In this document: positions 8,998 through 19,232 of the stretch, in pieces | Layout of the letters: the number at the start of each line of letters is the position of its first letter | How positions within the stretch are numbered: position 1 is the stretch's first letter | NCBI RefSeq assembly: GCF_000003815.2 | Contig: NW_023365828.1 | Coordinates: 1 to 34,360 of the forward strand | Direction of reading: 5' to 3' | Length of the DNA stretch: 34,360 bases | From: Branchiostoma floridae | Taxonomy: Eukaryota; Chordata; Leptocardii; Amphioxiformes; Branchiostomatidae | Program-made: the position numbers and the translations under genes | Notes under the pieces: model-generated | Database searches by the model: none | Told to the model about the DNA's origin: nothing | The model's input: only the letters and a program-made list of their open reading frames with translations

Positions 8998-10272
8998 ATG
9001 TGTGAATCTATTTTATCGGGAAAATACCACCAAGGTGACATCATTTTCAGTGGAGATAATAGAGGCAAACAATGCACTGCAAATGCTTTAATGGCAGTTG
9101 TTAACCACAGTACTTGCAGACAAGCAATTACCTGGACAAGTACAGACCTTGATGGTGTACTTTTTCAAGGAGATGCACTATACACCTACATAAAACCATC
9201 ACTAAGATCTGGTGTGGAGTTCCTCTCCGTTGATGATATTCCAGACTATTTGCAACTTTACAACAATACTGTACGTGTATCAATAAAAGAGTCTTACACT
9301 GGAGACATATTTGCCACAGAAGCAGTCTATCCTTATTACACCTTAAAGAAAGCCCTAGAAGCAGCATTTGCTGAATCCAACACTTGTCTTTTCATAACAG
9401 CACATGGAATAACTGGTTCAACAGTAGCATTGTTGCACGCTGATAACAAGTATTTTGTTTATGACTCACATGCCAGAAGTCCCATAACAGCATTGCCAGA
9501 TAGCCATGGCACTTCTACTTTAAGCATGCACAGTTCAAACAGCAATCTAGTTTCATTCTTGCAACAACTTAACTGGAACACAACATGCAATTTTGAGGTT
9601 GTCCCAGTACAAGCAGAAAATGTTTTCTTATCAGTTGAACCTACTGGTATACACATTATCAATCTGACTAGCAATGTTTCTTCTATGATTGAGTCAGAAA
9701 ACTGCTTTCAAGTTCAACAACAACACACATACACCTTGGTTAAACCAGAGTTTGTATCTACGAAAGAGAACCTACAACAACCAAACACAGCATTTCCATT
9801 TGCACCACATTGTAACCAAAGTACTGGGAAAAACATTGTGCCATGCACCACAAGCAAACATCCAAGTGCTATGCCAGAGAACAGGAATGAAGGCCTCTTG
9901 AATCAATTAGTAATGTCACCAAATGCAGCATCAAATTTAAATGATAAAAAAGTGCAAGGTCTTGCAATCCAAAGCGCAATATGCAAGGACAAACAAGAAA
10001 AACAAACCTATCAACAGAAGACAGAGAGTCTTGCAGAACAAAGAACATCATACAAAGCAAAGAAAGCAAATGAGACCTGTGAGCAGAAGAAAGAACGACA
10101 ATGCACATCCGGGACCTCTTCCCGCCTTTGGCTGTGGTCTCGCACCGGAGTTTCTTTTACGATTTTTATATCCGGCACACAGCGCACACAAGGGATACAA
10201 TTCCGCCCACAAAAGTACGCCGGAAAATCCAATTATACCAGTGAACAAAGGTTTCCAGCCAACTTCCCATAG
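8998..10272 (+). CDS. peptidase C76/OTU-like cysteine protease ORF of a Helitron-type element, 3'-truncated
   Basis: Intronless ORF of 424 codons. Residues 15-205 resemble the cysteine-protease-like N-terminal domain (herpes-tegument C76-like / OTU-like fold) that I know from invertebrate and fish Helitron-associated proteins. The candidate nucleophile is Cys26 in RGKQCTANALM, and the D-x-H pair is Asp156/His158 in YFVYDSHAR, followed by GTSTL and a hydrophobic segment. Residues ~318-368 (QKTESLAEQRTSYKAKKANE, then EQKKERQ) look like the start of the basic repeats that precede the replicator domain in those proteins. After about residue 368 the sequence changes character and stops, so the Rep/helicase part is missing. 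Predicted role: deubiquitinase-like processing for the element. Activity here is unproven. It could also be a domesticated or expressed remnant, since the frame is intact. Confidence 0.6.
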   Translation: MCESILSGKYHQGDIIFSGDNRGKQCTANALMAVVNHSTCRQAITWTSTDLDGVLFQGDALYTYIKPSLRSGVEFLSVDDIPDYLQLYNNTVRVSIKESYTGDIFATEAVYPYYTLKKALEAAFAESNTCLFITAHGITGSTVALLHADNKYFVYDSHARSPITALPDSHGTSTLSMHSSNSNLVSFLQQLNWNTTCNFEVVPVQAENVFLSVEPTGIHIINLTSNVSSMIESENCFQVQQQHTYTLVKPEFVSTKENLQQPNTAFPFAPHCNQSTGKNIVPCTTSKHPSAMPENRNEGLLNQLVMSPNAASNLNDKKVQGLAIQSAICKDKQEKQTYQQKTESLAEQRTSYKAKKANETCEQKKERQCTSGTSSRLWLWSRTGVSFTIFISGTQRTQGIQFRPQKYAGKSNYTSEQRFPANFP

Positions 10273-11717
10273 ATTTTAGATATAAACTTCTAGTTTAATA
10301 ATGATGCACATTTTACTGGAACACAACATGAAATTTTGAGGTAGTCCTTCCAAATGCGCCCCGGCCAGCTTTTTTTAAAAGCTTTCTTGTTTTCTTACAT
10401 ACCTGGACTCGCGCTTGTACAGGAATTTCTAGGACCCTTACACCAGACGTGTAGGGGAAATAGGCAGACAAAGGCTTGGCGGCGCCTATTCTCAAAGTCA
10501 AGCTTGGGTCGCGGGTTTACTGTTTACGGCAACTACTACCCCTGCAACCCAGCCTAGGCTATGCTTGGACAATTAATAAGCAATAAGGTTTACATTTTAA
10601 ACACAAAATAAGGGGGAGTGTCTGGGGGTATTGAATGGTTGGTATGTCTACCCGTGACATCGTCTGACAGAACAAAGTGGAACAAAATACAACTATAAAA
10701 AGAAACGACATCCACATTTTTATGAATACAATCAAGGTCAGAAAGAAAGGTCTACAAAATACTAAAAAAAACAATCATAATTAATGAAGCTGTGATTTGT
10801 TTGGCCCGATATTTCCAACTTATTTGGAAATCCTACGGTCGGCGCGTATTGAACGGGCCATTCATATTCATTTCTACATGTGGGAAAGAAATAAATGCTA
10901 GGGATAGATCTTGGCTTATAAATAGGAAAGTATGTCTTAAACCAAGGAGGTTTCAACTTCCTTGCTTAAACAAACTCGTCATTTTCATTACATAAACAGC
11001 AGTTCGTTAGCCGGATGTGTATTGCATTGTCTAGCACAGACAAAGGCCACAAACACCCAGCGTTCATTGAATCATTCTTATTTCTTCTTTAATCATTTTG
11101 CAATCACACTGAGATTCTGTTTCAACATACATAAATCTGAACTGCTGCAATAGACTTCTGCGTGTATCGCGATAATCAGTTACGTGATCTGCCCCCTTTG
11201 TATGAAGAGCTAGGAAAATAAACTAACCAAAGAAGTTTAATTTGGAAATTCGTAAACTAGTGATGTACGATGTTTTTTATAGAGTGCCTGTCGCGTCATA
11301 GCGAGGAAGTTGAACTGAAACGACGTTGGACATAGGGAAAACATAGGACTGCGATCTGATTTATGGGCAGCTTTTTGTCAAAAGAATAGAGCGAACACGG
11401 GACAAAATACAGTCCATTTTCTTGGTTACTGTCTCTAACTTTGGCTACTGTCGACGCACAAACTGAGTGAAATGATCTATGTTAAGATATAACCTCCTTG
11501 ACTCGATGTACTAAATTTTTGTCCCGGGTTATGTTCTTGATTGTACAAACTAAATGACAACGTTGAACGTTAAATTTCTACCGATGTTTCAAGCTGTTGA
11601 TAATCACAGCGGCATGTTTCACATCTTTCTAGGCAGGTATTGTTTTACTGTGAAGTGAAATACGGGTAATTAGGCAGCTCAAACAACCTCCTTGACCTGA
11701 TTGTAACAATAGACATC
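10273..11717. other. non-coding region
   Basis: No supportable gene. A short piece at 10312-10350 (actggaacacaacatgaaattttgaggt) is an imperfect copy of 9571-9599 inside the protease-like ORF, so the element's DNA was locally duplicated. aacctccttgac occurs at about 11490 and 11689. Nothing else is recognisable. Confidence 0.5.
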
Positions 11718-11930
11718 ATGGCTGGTACTAGCGGTAGTTCACAGCTCTTTGTGTCTGTGCCCATGCAAATTCTTCAGAAAAAGCCAATACAGCTCTTTGT
11801 GTCTGTGCCCATGCAAATTCTTCAGAAAAAGCCAATAGAATTTCTCCTCGCACAATTACAGGGTCAAACCTTCGGCCAATCAACGTGCCAGTCACAATTT
11901 TCAAATTCTTCAGTTGAGTTGGTATTGTGA
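11718..11930 (+). CDS. hypothetical 70-codon ORF with 16-residue duplication
   Basis: ATG at 11718 in a favourable context (catcATGG) and stop at 11928-11930. The reading holds two identical copies of QLFVSVPMQILQKKPI, produced by a perfect 48-bp DNA duplication (11742-11789, 11790-11837) that keeps frame. There are no recognised domains and no splice signals that I can defend. It may be a chance ORF over a duplication. Confidence 0.22.
   Translation: MAGTSGSSQLFVSVPMQILQKKPIQLFVSVPMQILQKKPIEFLLAQLQGQTFGQSTCQSQFSNSSVELVL
11742..11837. repeat. perfect 48-bp tandem duplication with octamer
   Basis: Two identical units cagctctttgtgtctgtgcc...aagccaata. Each contains ATGCAAAT. Absolute identity suggests a recent event or an assembly duplication. 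Confidence 0.9.
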
Positions 11931-12303
11931 ATTCCGCGTCTTTGCGTGTGGATGTGCGTTCTTGCTGTCCAAGTGTGTCTATATACCAGGGTGCGTTATC
12001 TGATGGTACCGAGGAACATTGGTCATTATTTTACATCAGCAAGGAGTTTCTACTCAAGATCGCGGAACAGGACGACAGGACGTCAGCTGCAACTAATAAT
12101 AACAGGACCACCGTCGGGCCAAAGTTCTCTCCCATGGCTTCAAGGATCTAGGAACTTCCGTATACAACTGTAGCGATGATATTGCAGTCGGCATTTGAAT
12201 TTGCTTTCGACGGAAATAGTGCGGAGGAATATCGAAACGGCTCTCATGTTTGGGTAGCGAAACCAACCTCATCTAGGAACGACAACTGTATCACCTAGAC
12301 TCC

Positions 12304-12588
12304 CTTGCAGTCCGTCAAGAAGTGCATACTAGTCCTACGAAGACTAGAAGACAACAAAAGACCAGCCGGTATTCTATGACATACAAAAGGCACTCGCGAC
12401 TTCAACCTATCATACACACGCACAAACACTAATAAAAATTGTCTTCTTTCAATATGAATAAATATATGGTGCTATTACAGAATAAGAAATGCGAGTAAAA
12501 AACTGCCGAATAAATGGGGAGGGGGGCAAAATCCAGAAGGGGGGGGGGGAAGGGCGTTAGATCTCTCGACGCCCCTTTTCATGACAAA
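12304..12588. repeat. first copy of ~287-bp direct duplication
   Basis: Nearly identical to 12844-13131 (offset ~540): gtcaagaagtgcatactagt, cctacgaagactagaag, caaaaggcactcgcgac, a G-rich tract, then atctctcgacgcc. It ends exactly at the 100-N gap. Confidence 0.85.
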
Positions 12589-12688
12589 NNNNNNNNNNNN
12601 NNNNNNNNNNNNNNNNNNNNNNNNNNNNNNNNNNNNNNNNNNNNNNNNNNNNNNNNNNNNNNNNNNNNNNNNNNNNNNNNNNNNNNNN
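12589..12688. other. assembly gap (exactly 100 N)
   Basis: A 100-N run is the conventional marker of a gap of unknown size. It sits between two copies of the same sequence. Confidence 0.99.
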
Positions 12689-12843
12689 AAGGAAAAAAAG
12701 GTCCCAGCAAACTCCCTTCCACGGCAAACTCCCTTTCCCGGCACAAGAGAACATAGTCAACGTTGAAAGTCGCGGACCAACGCCCCCCCCCCCCCAAAAA
12801 AACCCAGCCCCGTTCCAAAGACTGCAAGGGAGTCTATGTACTA

Positions 12844-13131
12844 CCTTGCATGCCGTCAAGAAGTGCATACTAGTAGCCTACGAAGACTAGAAGACAACAA
12901 AAGACCAGCCGGTATTCTATGACATACAAAAGGCACTCGCGACTTCAACCTATCATACACACGCACAAACACTAATAAAAATTGTCTTCTTTCAATATGA
13001 ATAAATATATGGTGCTATTACAGAATAAGAAATGCGAGTAAGAAACTGCCGAATAAATGGGGAGGGGGGCAAAATCCAGAAGGGGGGGGGGGAAGGGCGT
13101 CAGATCTCTCGACGCCACTTTCCATGACAAA
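12844..13131. repeat. second copy of ~287-bp direct duplication
   Basis: Matches 12304-12588 with few differences (cgccacttt vs cgcccctttt; agtagcctacg vs agtcctacg). It continues into atgacaaaagggatgcactg, where copy 1 meets the gap. Confidence 0.85.
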
Positions 13132-13489
13132 AGGGATGCACTGGGTGAGGCAGACCGGGGAAAGATAATTAGGTGGTAATTGGCCGCTAATGTATGCATA
13201 TTCCGCCAACAAACAATGCAACACACGACTCGTGTCCTGTTGTGTAAGGTTGTTTCAAGGCAATCTGTAAGGGTATTTCAAGCCCTTTACGCGTCCTGCA
13301 CACAGAAATGGTTCGTTTCCGCGAGATTCTAGGACATGTAAAGGACTGTACACGTCTCGTTTGCAGGCATGAAACCTCCGGATTTTGAAGGACATGTTTA
13401 ATTTCCAGGACTGTGTAAGTCAGTTTCCATCCTGGAAATGAGGCTTTTCAGGCAGTGTATATCAAATAGATGTTGATAATCAACCAAAG

Positions 13490-14160
13490 TACCTAGCTAC
13501 CAAAATCAAAAAATATCCATCAATCCCCTCTGCAGTTATCCTTCTTAAAAGCTACAAACTATAAGACCCACTGCAGTTCCAAACAAGCTGCTAGGGGGCC
13601 CAAAATTACACCATTGCCTCTTAGTACCAACAGCTATCCACCCTTAAAAAATCATGAACCTGGCACTTCTGGAAAATTTAGGCGCAAACTTTGATGCTCA
13701 CTTGCAGTACCAAAACAAGTTGCCAGGAGGCCCATTATCGAACTTGACCCTCCTTTCTGTGTTCCCTACCTATCAACCAAATATCATTAGCATCCATCAA
13801 GAACATCTTGAGTTATCTTGCATACAGACAAACGTACTTACATACAAAGCCAGCTACAGCACCATAGGTAAAAGGTAGCTAAACTATTCTCGCACATGAC
13901 AATTCTTTCCACAACCGCTACACACCTGCCAAATATCGTGGAAATCGCCCAGCTACATTTTGACTTATGCTTCCCGAAAAAACAAAACAAAAAATACCAA
14001 GCTCGCTAATGTACCGTAGGAAAACGCCAGATAACCCATTTTCGAACTAGGCATGCCTTTTAACAACCGCTACACACCTGAAAAAAATTAAAAAGTTCCA
14101 TCCACAATTTCTCGAGTTATATCCTGTTGACCTACATACAGACCCAACTCAGCAAAAACA
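13490..14160 (-). repeat. reverse-oriented copy of the satellite-like repeat of 1560-2400
   Basis: Contains the complements of the same blocks: tacagacaaacgtacttaca with ccagctacagcaccat, then ccgctacacacctgccaaat, and tttctcgagttatatcctg near 14107. It also has diverged internal recurrence (ctaggggg/ggaggccc). No gene is visible. Confidence 0.6.
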
Positions 14161-14665
14161 TAATCTTCTTGGCGAAGCTAATAACAATATAATTGTCCAT
14201 CGTGTCGACACTGACCTTTGAAATGTTATTCCAAAACTTTTGTTCCACAAATGGCGTCTTTCTCTTAACAAAGGCGGCCGGACACACGTAAGTCCTTTTT
14301 TAGAACAAATCCTTCATTCTTGTTCTTCCATCTGGAGGTTACTTATTTTGCTTCAAAAGATGCAGGAGCAAAACTCCGGCCCAGCAAACAACAGCGCTTG
14401 ACAGCACTTTGACATTAGAATCTATAAATAGACAAACGAATAAAACACTGTCGCGTTTATTCATTGTTTCGCTATTTTCAAATTTACCTTAGGCAGTTCG
14501 TCTGATAGACTAAATTGAGAAAAAATTAATTATTATTAATTCATCACAAACATGATTCCTTTTGTGTGACCCGTATGAACTATAAACAGCGTTATTGAAG
14601 AAGCTCGATGACGTGAACAAGCAAATGTAACATAACAGTAAAACTAATGACTTGACTATTTTCAG

Positions 14666-15918
14666 TGTCAAGTAACCATAAAACGTCAGGCTCCCAACGA
14701 AATCAATGACGGGTCTCCCACCGGGGCTTCTCATGTTGCCTCTGACAGCAAAAGAAACGACACAGAAGACGTTATGGCAGCAAAGAAAGTCAGCTTAAAC
14801 AACGTTGGTGAGAAACCCTACATATGTGGATTCTGTGGTTACGTGACAGGTATAAAGTCTAGATTGTCTCAACACATGAGAACCCATACAGGTGAAGACC
14901 CTACAAATGTGACCGTTGTGACTATTCTGCAGCACAGAAAGGGCATTTGAACATTCATATAGCATTAACACACACTGGTGATAAACCCTACATGTGTGGG
15001 GAGTGTGGGTACAGGACCGCTCATAAACCTAACTTGTCCAAACATAAGACAAACCATACAGGTGAAAGACCCTACAAGTGTGACCGATGTGGCTATGCTG
15101 CAGCACAGAAAGGAACTTTGGACAACCATATAGCAGCAAGACACACAGGCGATAAACCCTTCATGTGTGGGGAGTGTGGATACAGGACTGCTCGGAAATC
15201 TAGCCTATCTGGACATTTGAGAACGCATACAGGAGAAAAACCCTACAAGTGTGACCAGTGTGGCTATTCTGCAGCGAATAAATCCACTTTGAAAAACCAC
15301 CTAGTAATTTATACAGGTGTGAAACCATACATATACGGGGAGTGTGGGTACAGAGCAGCTCAGCAGCTGGTTTGTCCTACCATATGAGAAGCCATACCGG
15401 AGAAAACCCATACAAGTGTGACCAGTGCGACTATTCTGCTGCATGGAAATCCAACTTGGATCGTCATCTAGCAAAACACACCGTTTCAAAAGCCTAGTAG
15501 GAGAAAAGTTTCGAAAACCCTACAAGTTTGAGCAATCTAACGAGTCTTCTAGTAAAACAAAACCTTACATGTGTGGGGAGTATAGGTACAGGGCAGCTCG
15601 AAAGTCTACCTTAGCCCAACACATGAGAACCTCTACAGGGGAAATACCCTACAAGTGTGACTATTCCGCAGTTAATAAGTTGTGCTTGAACTTCCATCTC
15701 AGGAGACACACTGGTGAGAAAAAGTACATGTGTGTGGGTATTTTTTTTATTTTATTGGTTTGGCTGCACCGAACACACAGCCAGGGCTGCCCAACTAGCC
15801 TATGGCTATTACAAAGGGCTAGCCCTTTGTGTGTGGGTAAAGGACAATTCAAAAGGCTCAGTTATCAAAACATATGAGAACCCATACAGGAGAAAATACC
15901 TACAACTGTGATGGGTAG
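14666..15918 (+). pseudogene. decayed C2H2 zinc-finger gene, about 12 fingers
   Basis: A frame opens after a plausible acceptor (ttgactattttcag|tgt, AG at 14664-14665). It contains ATG 14774 and runs into YICGFCGYVTGIKSRLSQHM, the first finger. A one-base loss near 14893 (tgaagaccc for tgaaagaccc) shifts the frame. Fingers 2-7 are open at 14893-15366: YMCGECGYRTAHKPNLSKH, YKCDRCGYAAAQKGTLDNH, FMCGECGYRTARKSSLSGH and others. Another shift comes at ~15369 before LSYHMRSHTGENPYKCDQC, with a stop at ~15497. Later fingers lose zinc ligands (YIYGEC, CGEYRYRA, HMRTS). A SINE is inserted at 15739-15826. The final remnant LSKHMRTHTGENTYNCDG stops at 15916-15918. Alternating two-finger units are typical of multicopy lancelet zinc-finger genes. 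Predicted ancestral role: nuclear DNA binding. Not functional as one protein. Confidence 0.85.
15739..15838 (-). mobile_element. very short poly(A)-tailed SINE inserted in a zinc finger
   Basis: On the minus strand it runs gggctagccctttgtaatag, ccataggctagttgggcagc, cctggctgtgtgttcggtgc, agccaaaccaataaaa and an A-rich tail (seen as ttttttttattttatt at 15740). The flanks are the direct repeat tgtgtgtgggta (about 15728-15739 and 15827-15838), a long target duplication as made by LINE machinery. The body is only ~85 bp. It interrupts the finger starting KKYMCV. Confidence 0.7.
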
Positions 15919-16189
15919 ATGATTACGATTGGAAAGGTAAAAGGCAGTGAAAAGAGGGGCATGGGCTCCGACTTCAATTATTGTGCTCTAGATGCAGTGG
16001 ATGCTATTCAATAGCCGATGTGGCTTCAAAAATGGCGATGGTGACAAATTACTTACACTTAAAAGACGCGCCATGTAGGTTATGGTAGAGTTCTTAATCA
16101 CGTAGTCGAATGGAAAAAAAGTAGCGTCACTTTTGCATGAATGCACAATCTGATATTTTTCTATCAATAGTTTGTCTATGCTTATATGA
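15919..16189. other. non-coding spacer
   Basis: No recognisable gene or element. It is simple AT-rich sequence between the zinc-finger pseudogene and the TIR element. Confidence 0.5.
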
Positions 16190-16299
16190 AAATAATCACG
16201 CTCACTCGGTGGTTTATTCGGTGGTTATCGCACCTGACCAGGGATTATCTCACCATATACACCTCGGGGCGGGGCATTAACCCTTTATTATCATATAGC

Positions 16300-16720
16300 C
16301 AGGCCCCGCGGACCAATCAGAAGTCCCCGTTCCACGTTGGTTATGACGCCATAACACAAAGATTCAGGCCAGGCAGGTGTGTATCACTCCTCTGATTGGT
16401 CAGAATGAATCGACACCGGTGTCGATTTGCATCGTCACCGGCACCAGTGTCGATGCAAATCGACGCCGGCAGATTAATTTTGACCAATCAAAAGTAGCCT
16501 TACACACAAGAAAGTAAGGTATATGCAGGCATTGACCAATAAAAAGGAGCAAAACATATGCCAGAGCAGAGGGAATAAGTACAGACTGCAAGGGGGAATG
16601 GCTCCTTCTAACATTGATAATGAGTTTTGTTGTTCTAAAAAGCCTGCAATGTTTCGAATATTTTCTGTGGAAATTTTTGGTTTCAAAATGCAATGTGTAA
16701 TCTCCTTACATATGCATGTA
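16300..16720. promoter_or_regulatory. promoter-like module: four CCAAT boxes and two opposed octamers
   Basis: CCAAT motifs lie in ACCAATCAG (16312-16320), reversed CTGATTGGT (16392-16400), GACCAATCA (16482-16490) and GACCAAT (16534-16540). The octamers ATTTGCAT (16425-16432) and ATGCAAAT (16453-16460) lie inside repeated cgacaccggtgtcgatttgc-type dyads. CCAAT plus octamer is the known composition of H2B- and snRNA-type promoters bound by NF-Y and POU factors. Promoter activity here is inference. An inverted copy at 19831-20270 keeps these motifs. Confidence 0.4.
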
Positions 16721-16759
16721 CCAAAGAACAAATGTGAATTTTCAGAAATTTGACAAAGG

Positions 16760-16815
16760 AATTCACACGTACAGTACCAAGAGATCTATGCGTCATACAG
16801 GAGTTTGCAATTTTG
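16760..16815 (+). pseudogene. possible zinc-finger remnant
   Basis: The reading STKRSMRHTGVCN resembles the end of a finger plus linker (L..HMRTHTGE). It lies just inside the right inverted repeat. Very short, so low confidence. Confidence 0.2.
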
Positions 16816-16929
16816 GTAGGCTATATGATAATAACGTTAATGACCCGCCTGTTCCTCGGTGTACATGGTGTCATAACGCCTGGTCATTTGCTATAACCAC
16901 CGAATAAAACCACCGATGTGAACGAAGCG

Positions 16930-17700
16930 GGCAGATCATTAACCCTTAATTCTATCTGATGTAGATGTAATGATTATATGTAAACATAGTGGAAATAATT
17001 GGGGTGGGGTGAAACCAAACATACATGCGATCACACTTTGCCTACGTACGTCATTTTGAGGCCCCTTGAAGACTATGGAAGAAAAATTCCTGTAAATTTG
17101 CCAGTTACACATTAAACATGCGAAACGAACAAACTATTTATGAAGCAAAGTTTTCCGATAATTCAGGAAAAAAATTCATAGGAGAAAATAAAATTGAGGA
17201 CTCAGATTAATCCTTCCTGTTCGCAATATACAATTTTTTAATTAGTATTTGTTGTTTGTAATCTTTAAAATATTTCTTCAAAAATTTTAATCTTAACGCA
17301 TATATTTATGAATGACTAGTGTAATAACCACTAAGCGCGTAAATATGATAAGGACGATTAATTATTTAATGATAAATGAATAATTTAGTGTGCACTCTCT
17401 GAGCGTTATGTCCCGCGCCGGGGCTTTGTTCAGTGCTCTATAACCGTAGATGTAGATAGGTAAATTGTTATATTTCTCACCCATAAACAAGCGTCTATTG
17501 GTGAGCCTTTGACATTCCCCCTAACGTGATGGCAGGAGACAAAAAAATGCATTCTGGGAAAGTGAGTAAATTCACCTTTGACCTACTTCACCTTCACCTC
17601 TGACCCCACGGTACGACAGAAAGACAAAGCTGCCAGCGTCCCGGCTTACGTGAAGGTAAAACATCATTAGAAGGCAGGTAAGACCTAATTTCCAAGCGGA
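16930..17700. other. non-coding AT-rich region
   Basis: No gene supported. A run of hormone-receptor-like half sites (tttgacctac, cctctgacccc) lies at 17576-17606, noted only as a pattern. Confidence 0.45.
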
Positions 17701-17705
17701 TCTTG

Positions 17706-17817
17706 CGGTGGCATAAGATATTTTTTTATAAGCTGGGGAAGGAGTTTAGCCGGCGGTGAAATAAAACTCCTCTGCCGGCTAAACTTCCCTCAGCTTATGA
17801 TATATCTTATGCCACCG
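17706..17817. repeat. long perfect-looking hairpin (~45-bp stem, 19-nt loop)
   Basis: Left arm 17706-17754 (cggtggcataagatat .. ataagctg.gg..g.agtttagccggc) pairs with right arm 17774-17817 (gccggctaaac..ccc..cagcttat .. atatcttatgccaccg), with a few bulges. Either a small foldback transposon or a precursor-type RNA hairpin. No terminal target duplication was found. Confidence 0.75.
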
Positions 17818-17819
17818 TA

Positions 17820-19225
17820 AAAAGATATTGGCTCGAATCTCTTTGATTACCCATTCGGACTAATACATCAATGAGACCTCAATATCATATCCTCTGTTCA
17901 TATCTTTTTATTTTCATTGGTTAATTTGTACGACCACGCCCCCCCCCCCCCCCATAACAATGTGCGTATTCAGTCTGGTAGAGATTAGGGCTGGTGCAGA
18001 GGGAGCCATTGTTGTATGGCCTTTGAAAATTTGTTGTTGCTCTCTTGCTTTGGGGAGGATCATCGAAATATCTTCTGCACCGGTGGAAGGGCCATCGAAA
18101 AATGCAGAAAACTGGCGTTTCAGAAGGTTGTCCTCGCAAGAGCAAGTATACGGGGTGGATGTTTGGGAGAACGCCGCCCTGAGCAATGGTTGAAAGCCCT
18201 TCTCCTTGATACATTAACAAATTATGGTGGTAATTTTGTATTGTTATGTAAATTCGAGACAATAGTCGAGACGAGCACTGCTTACAAGGCAGGGTGCTTC
18301 ACCTTTGACACATTACCCACAATTCCTATCGCTACACATGAATATTATAAACCGCGGACGTGCTTGTCCACATAAATGTCGTTGGATGGTACCCACTCGG
18401 GGAAATACATGAATTAGACCTCTCTAGATGTGAACATGGGTAGAAATGAAGGGACAGGGGGTGAAACCGAATTACGCGCGACACTCATTACCTCCGCACG
18501 TTATGTACCTGTGAATTTGTACGTAGTAACGGTTTTTTGGGGGGTGGGGGGGGGGAGTAATGTCATGTCAGGGTGTCAAATGGTTTGTAAACCACACATG
18601 CGGAAATAGCCTCGAAGTGACCTTTGAAAGCAAGGAACGACGTAGCCGGGGGGGGGGGGGCTGTTTTACTCTTTTTCAATGTTTCAAGTTGCGGGGAAAT
18701 ATTCTATTATTGTGTGTCATCTACTAATAAATCCAACCCCAGTTTCTTTAATGCATCTGTTTTGTGCATCGATTTTAAATTATAGATATAAATATAGTAA
18801 AGCTAAAGCGTCAGCTGGAGATGCTAACAATCATGTCACAATATCATCTGTGCTTTCATATCTTTTATTGTGTCTGCACAGTCGTTAAAAAATTAAAATT
18901 TAACCTTTACCAATCCGTATTTTTTACAGAAACATACTGTATTCATGTACTACAGCACTTGGTTGTCTGATTACCAGAATTCCTTCCTTTTTCCATTTTA
19001 GGTGGAATTAATTCCATTTGATTTAAGAAAGGTTCTGACCTAAATTAATGGGTTGCGTAGATTGGAAGCGCTCTCAAGGAATTTGCTGCACCTTACACAA
19101 AGCTAAGAAAAGTATGAAAAATAATTTGTTTTTCAACAAATATGCCGAACTTGGGTTGAAGTTATCTGATTGATTTATAGCTCAAATATCTCGATGAGTT
19201 AATCAAAATGATTTCATTATTTCAG
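17820..19225. other. non-coding region with homopolymer tracts
   Basis: Contains a C14-type tract at 17939-17953 and G tracts at 18538-18556 and 18648-18660. A 119-codon open reading at 18016-18375 and one on the other strand have no recognisable motif and are not called. Confidence 0.45.
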
Positions 19226-19232
19226 TTAAGAC

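Larger units (their letters stand above)
16190..16927. mobile_element. ~740-bp element with ~110-bp terminal inverted repeats and CCAAT/octamer core
   Basis: The left end (ctcggtggtttattcggtgg, then tcgcacctgaccagg, cacctcggggcgggg, attaaccctttattatcata) is mirrored at 16817-16925 (ggctatatgataataacgtt, aatgacccgcc, cctcggtgtac, ataaaaccaccga). Another end-type copy stands alone at 29795-29910. There is no transposase ORF, so it is non-autonomous. The interior (16300-16720) is the CCAAT/octamer module described separately and also occurs, inverted, at 19831-20270. Confidence 0.7.

Noticed and set aside
8619-9077. Repetitive proteins on both strands (VCAKCTVLNGTIGL-type and FCTHQT-type)
   Set aside because: They are translations of the 42-bp minisatellite. 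A unit length divisible by three keeps several frames open on both strands.
9941-10279. Alternative +frame and minus-frame readings inside the protease-like ORF
   Set aside because: Shadows of the 8998-10272 frame.
17576-17606. Nuclear-receptor-like half sites (tgacct/tgacccc)
   Set aside because: Three short matches with irregular spacing are expected by chance, and no nearby start site is visible.
18016-18375. 119-codon plus-strand reading and an overlapping 113-codon minus-strand reading
   Set aside because: No recognisable motifs. Two long frames on opposite strands of the same DNA point to chance.
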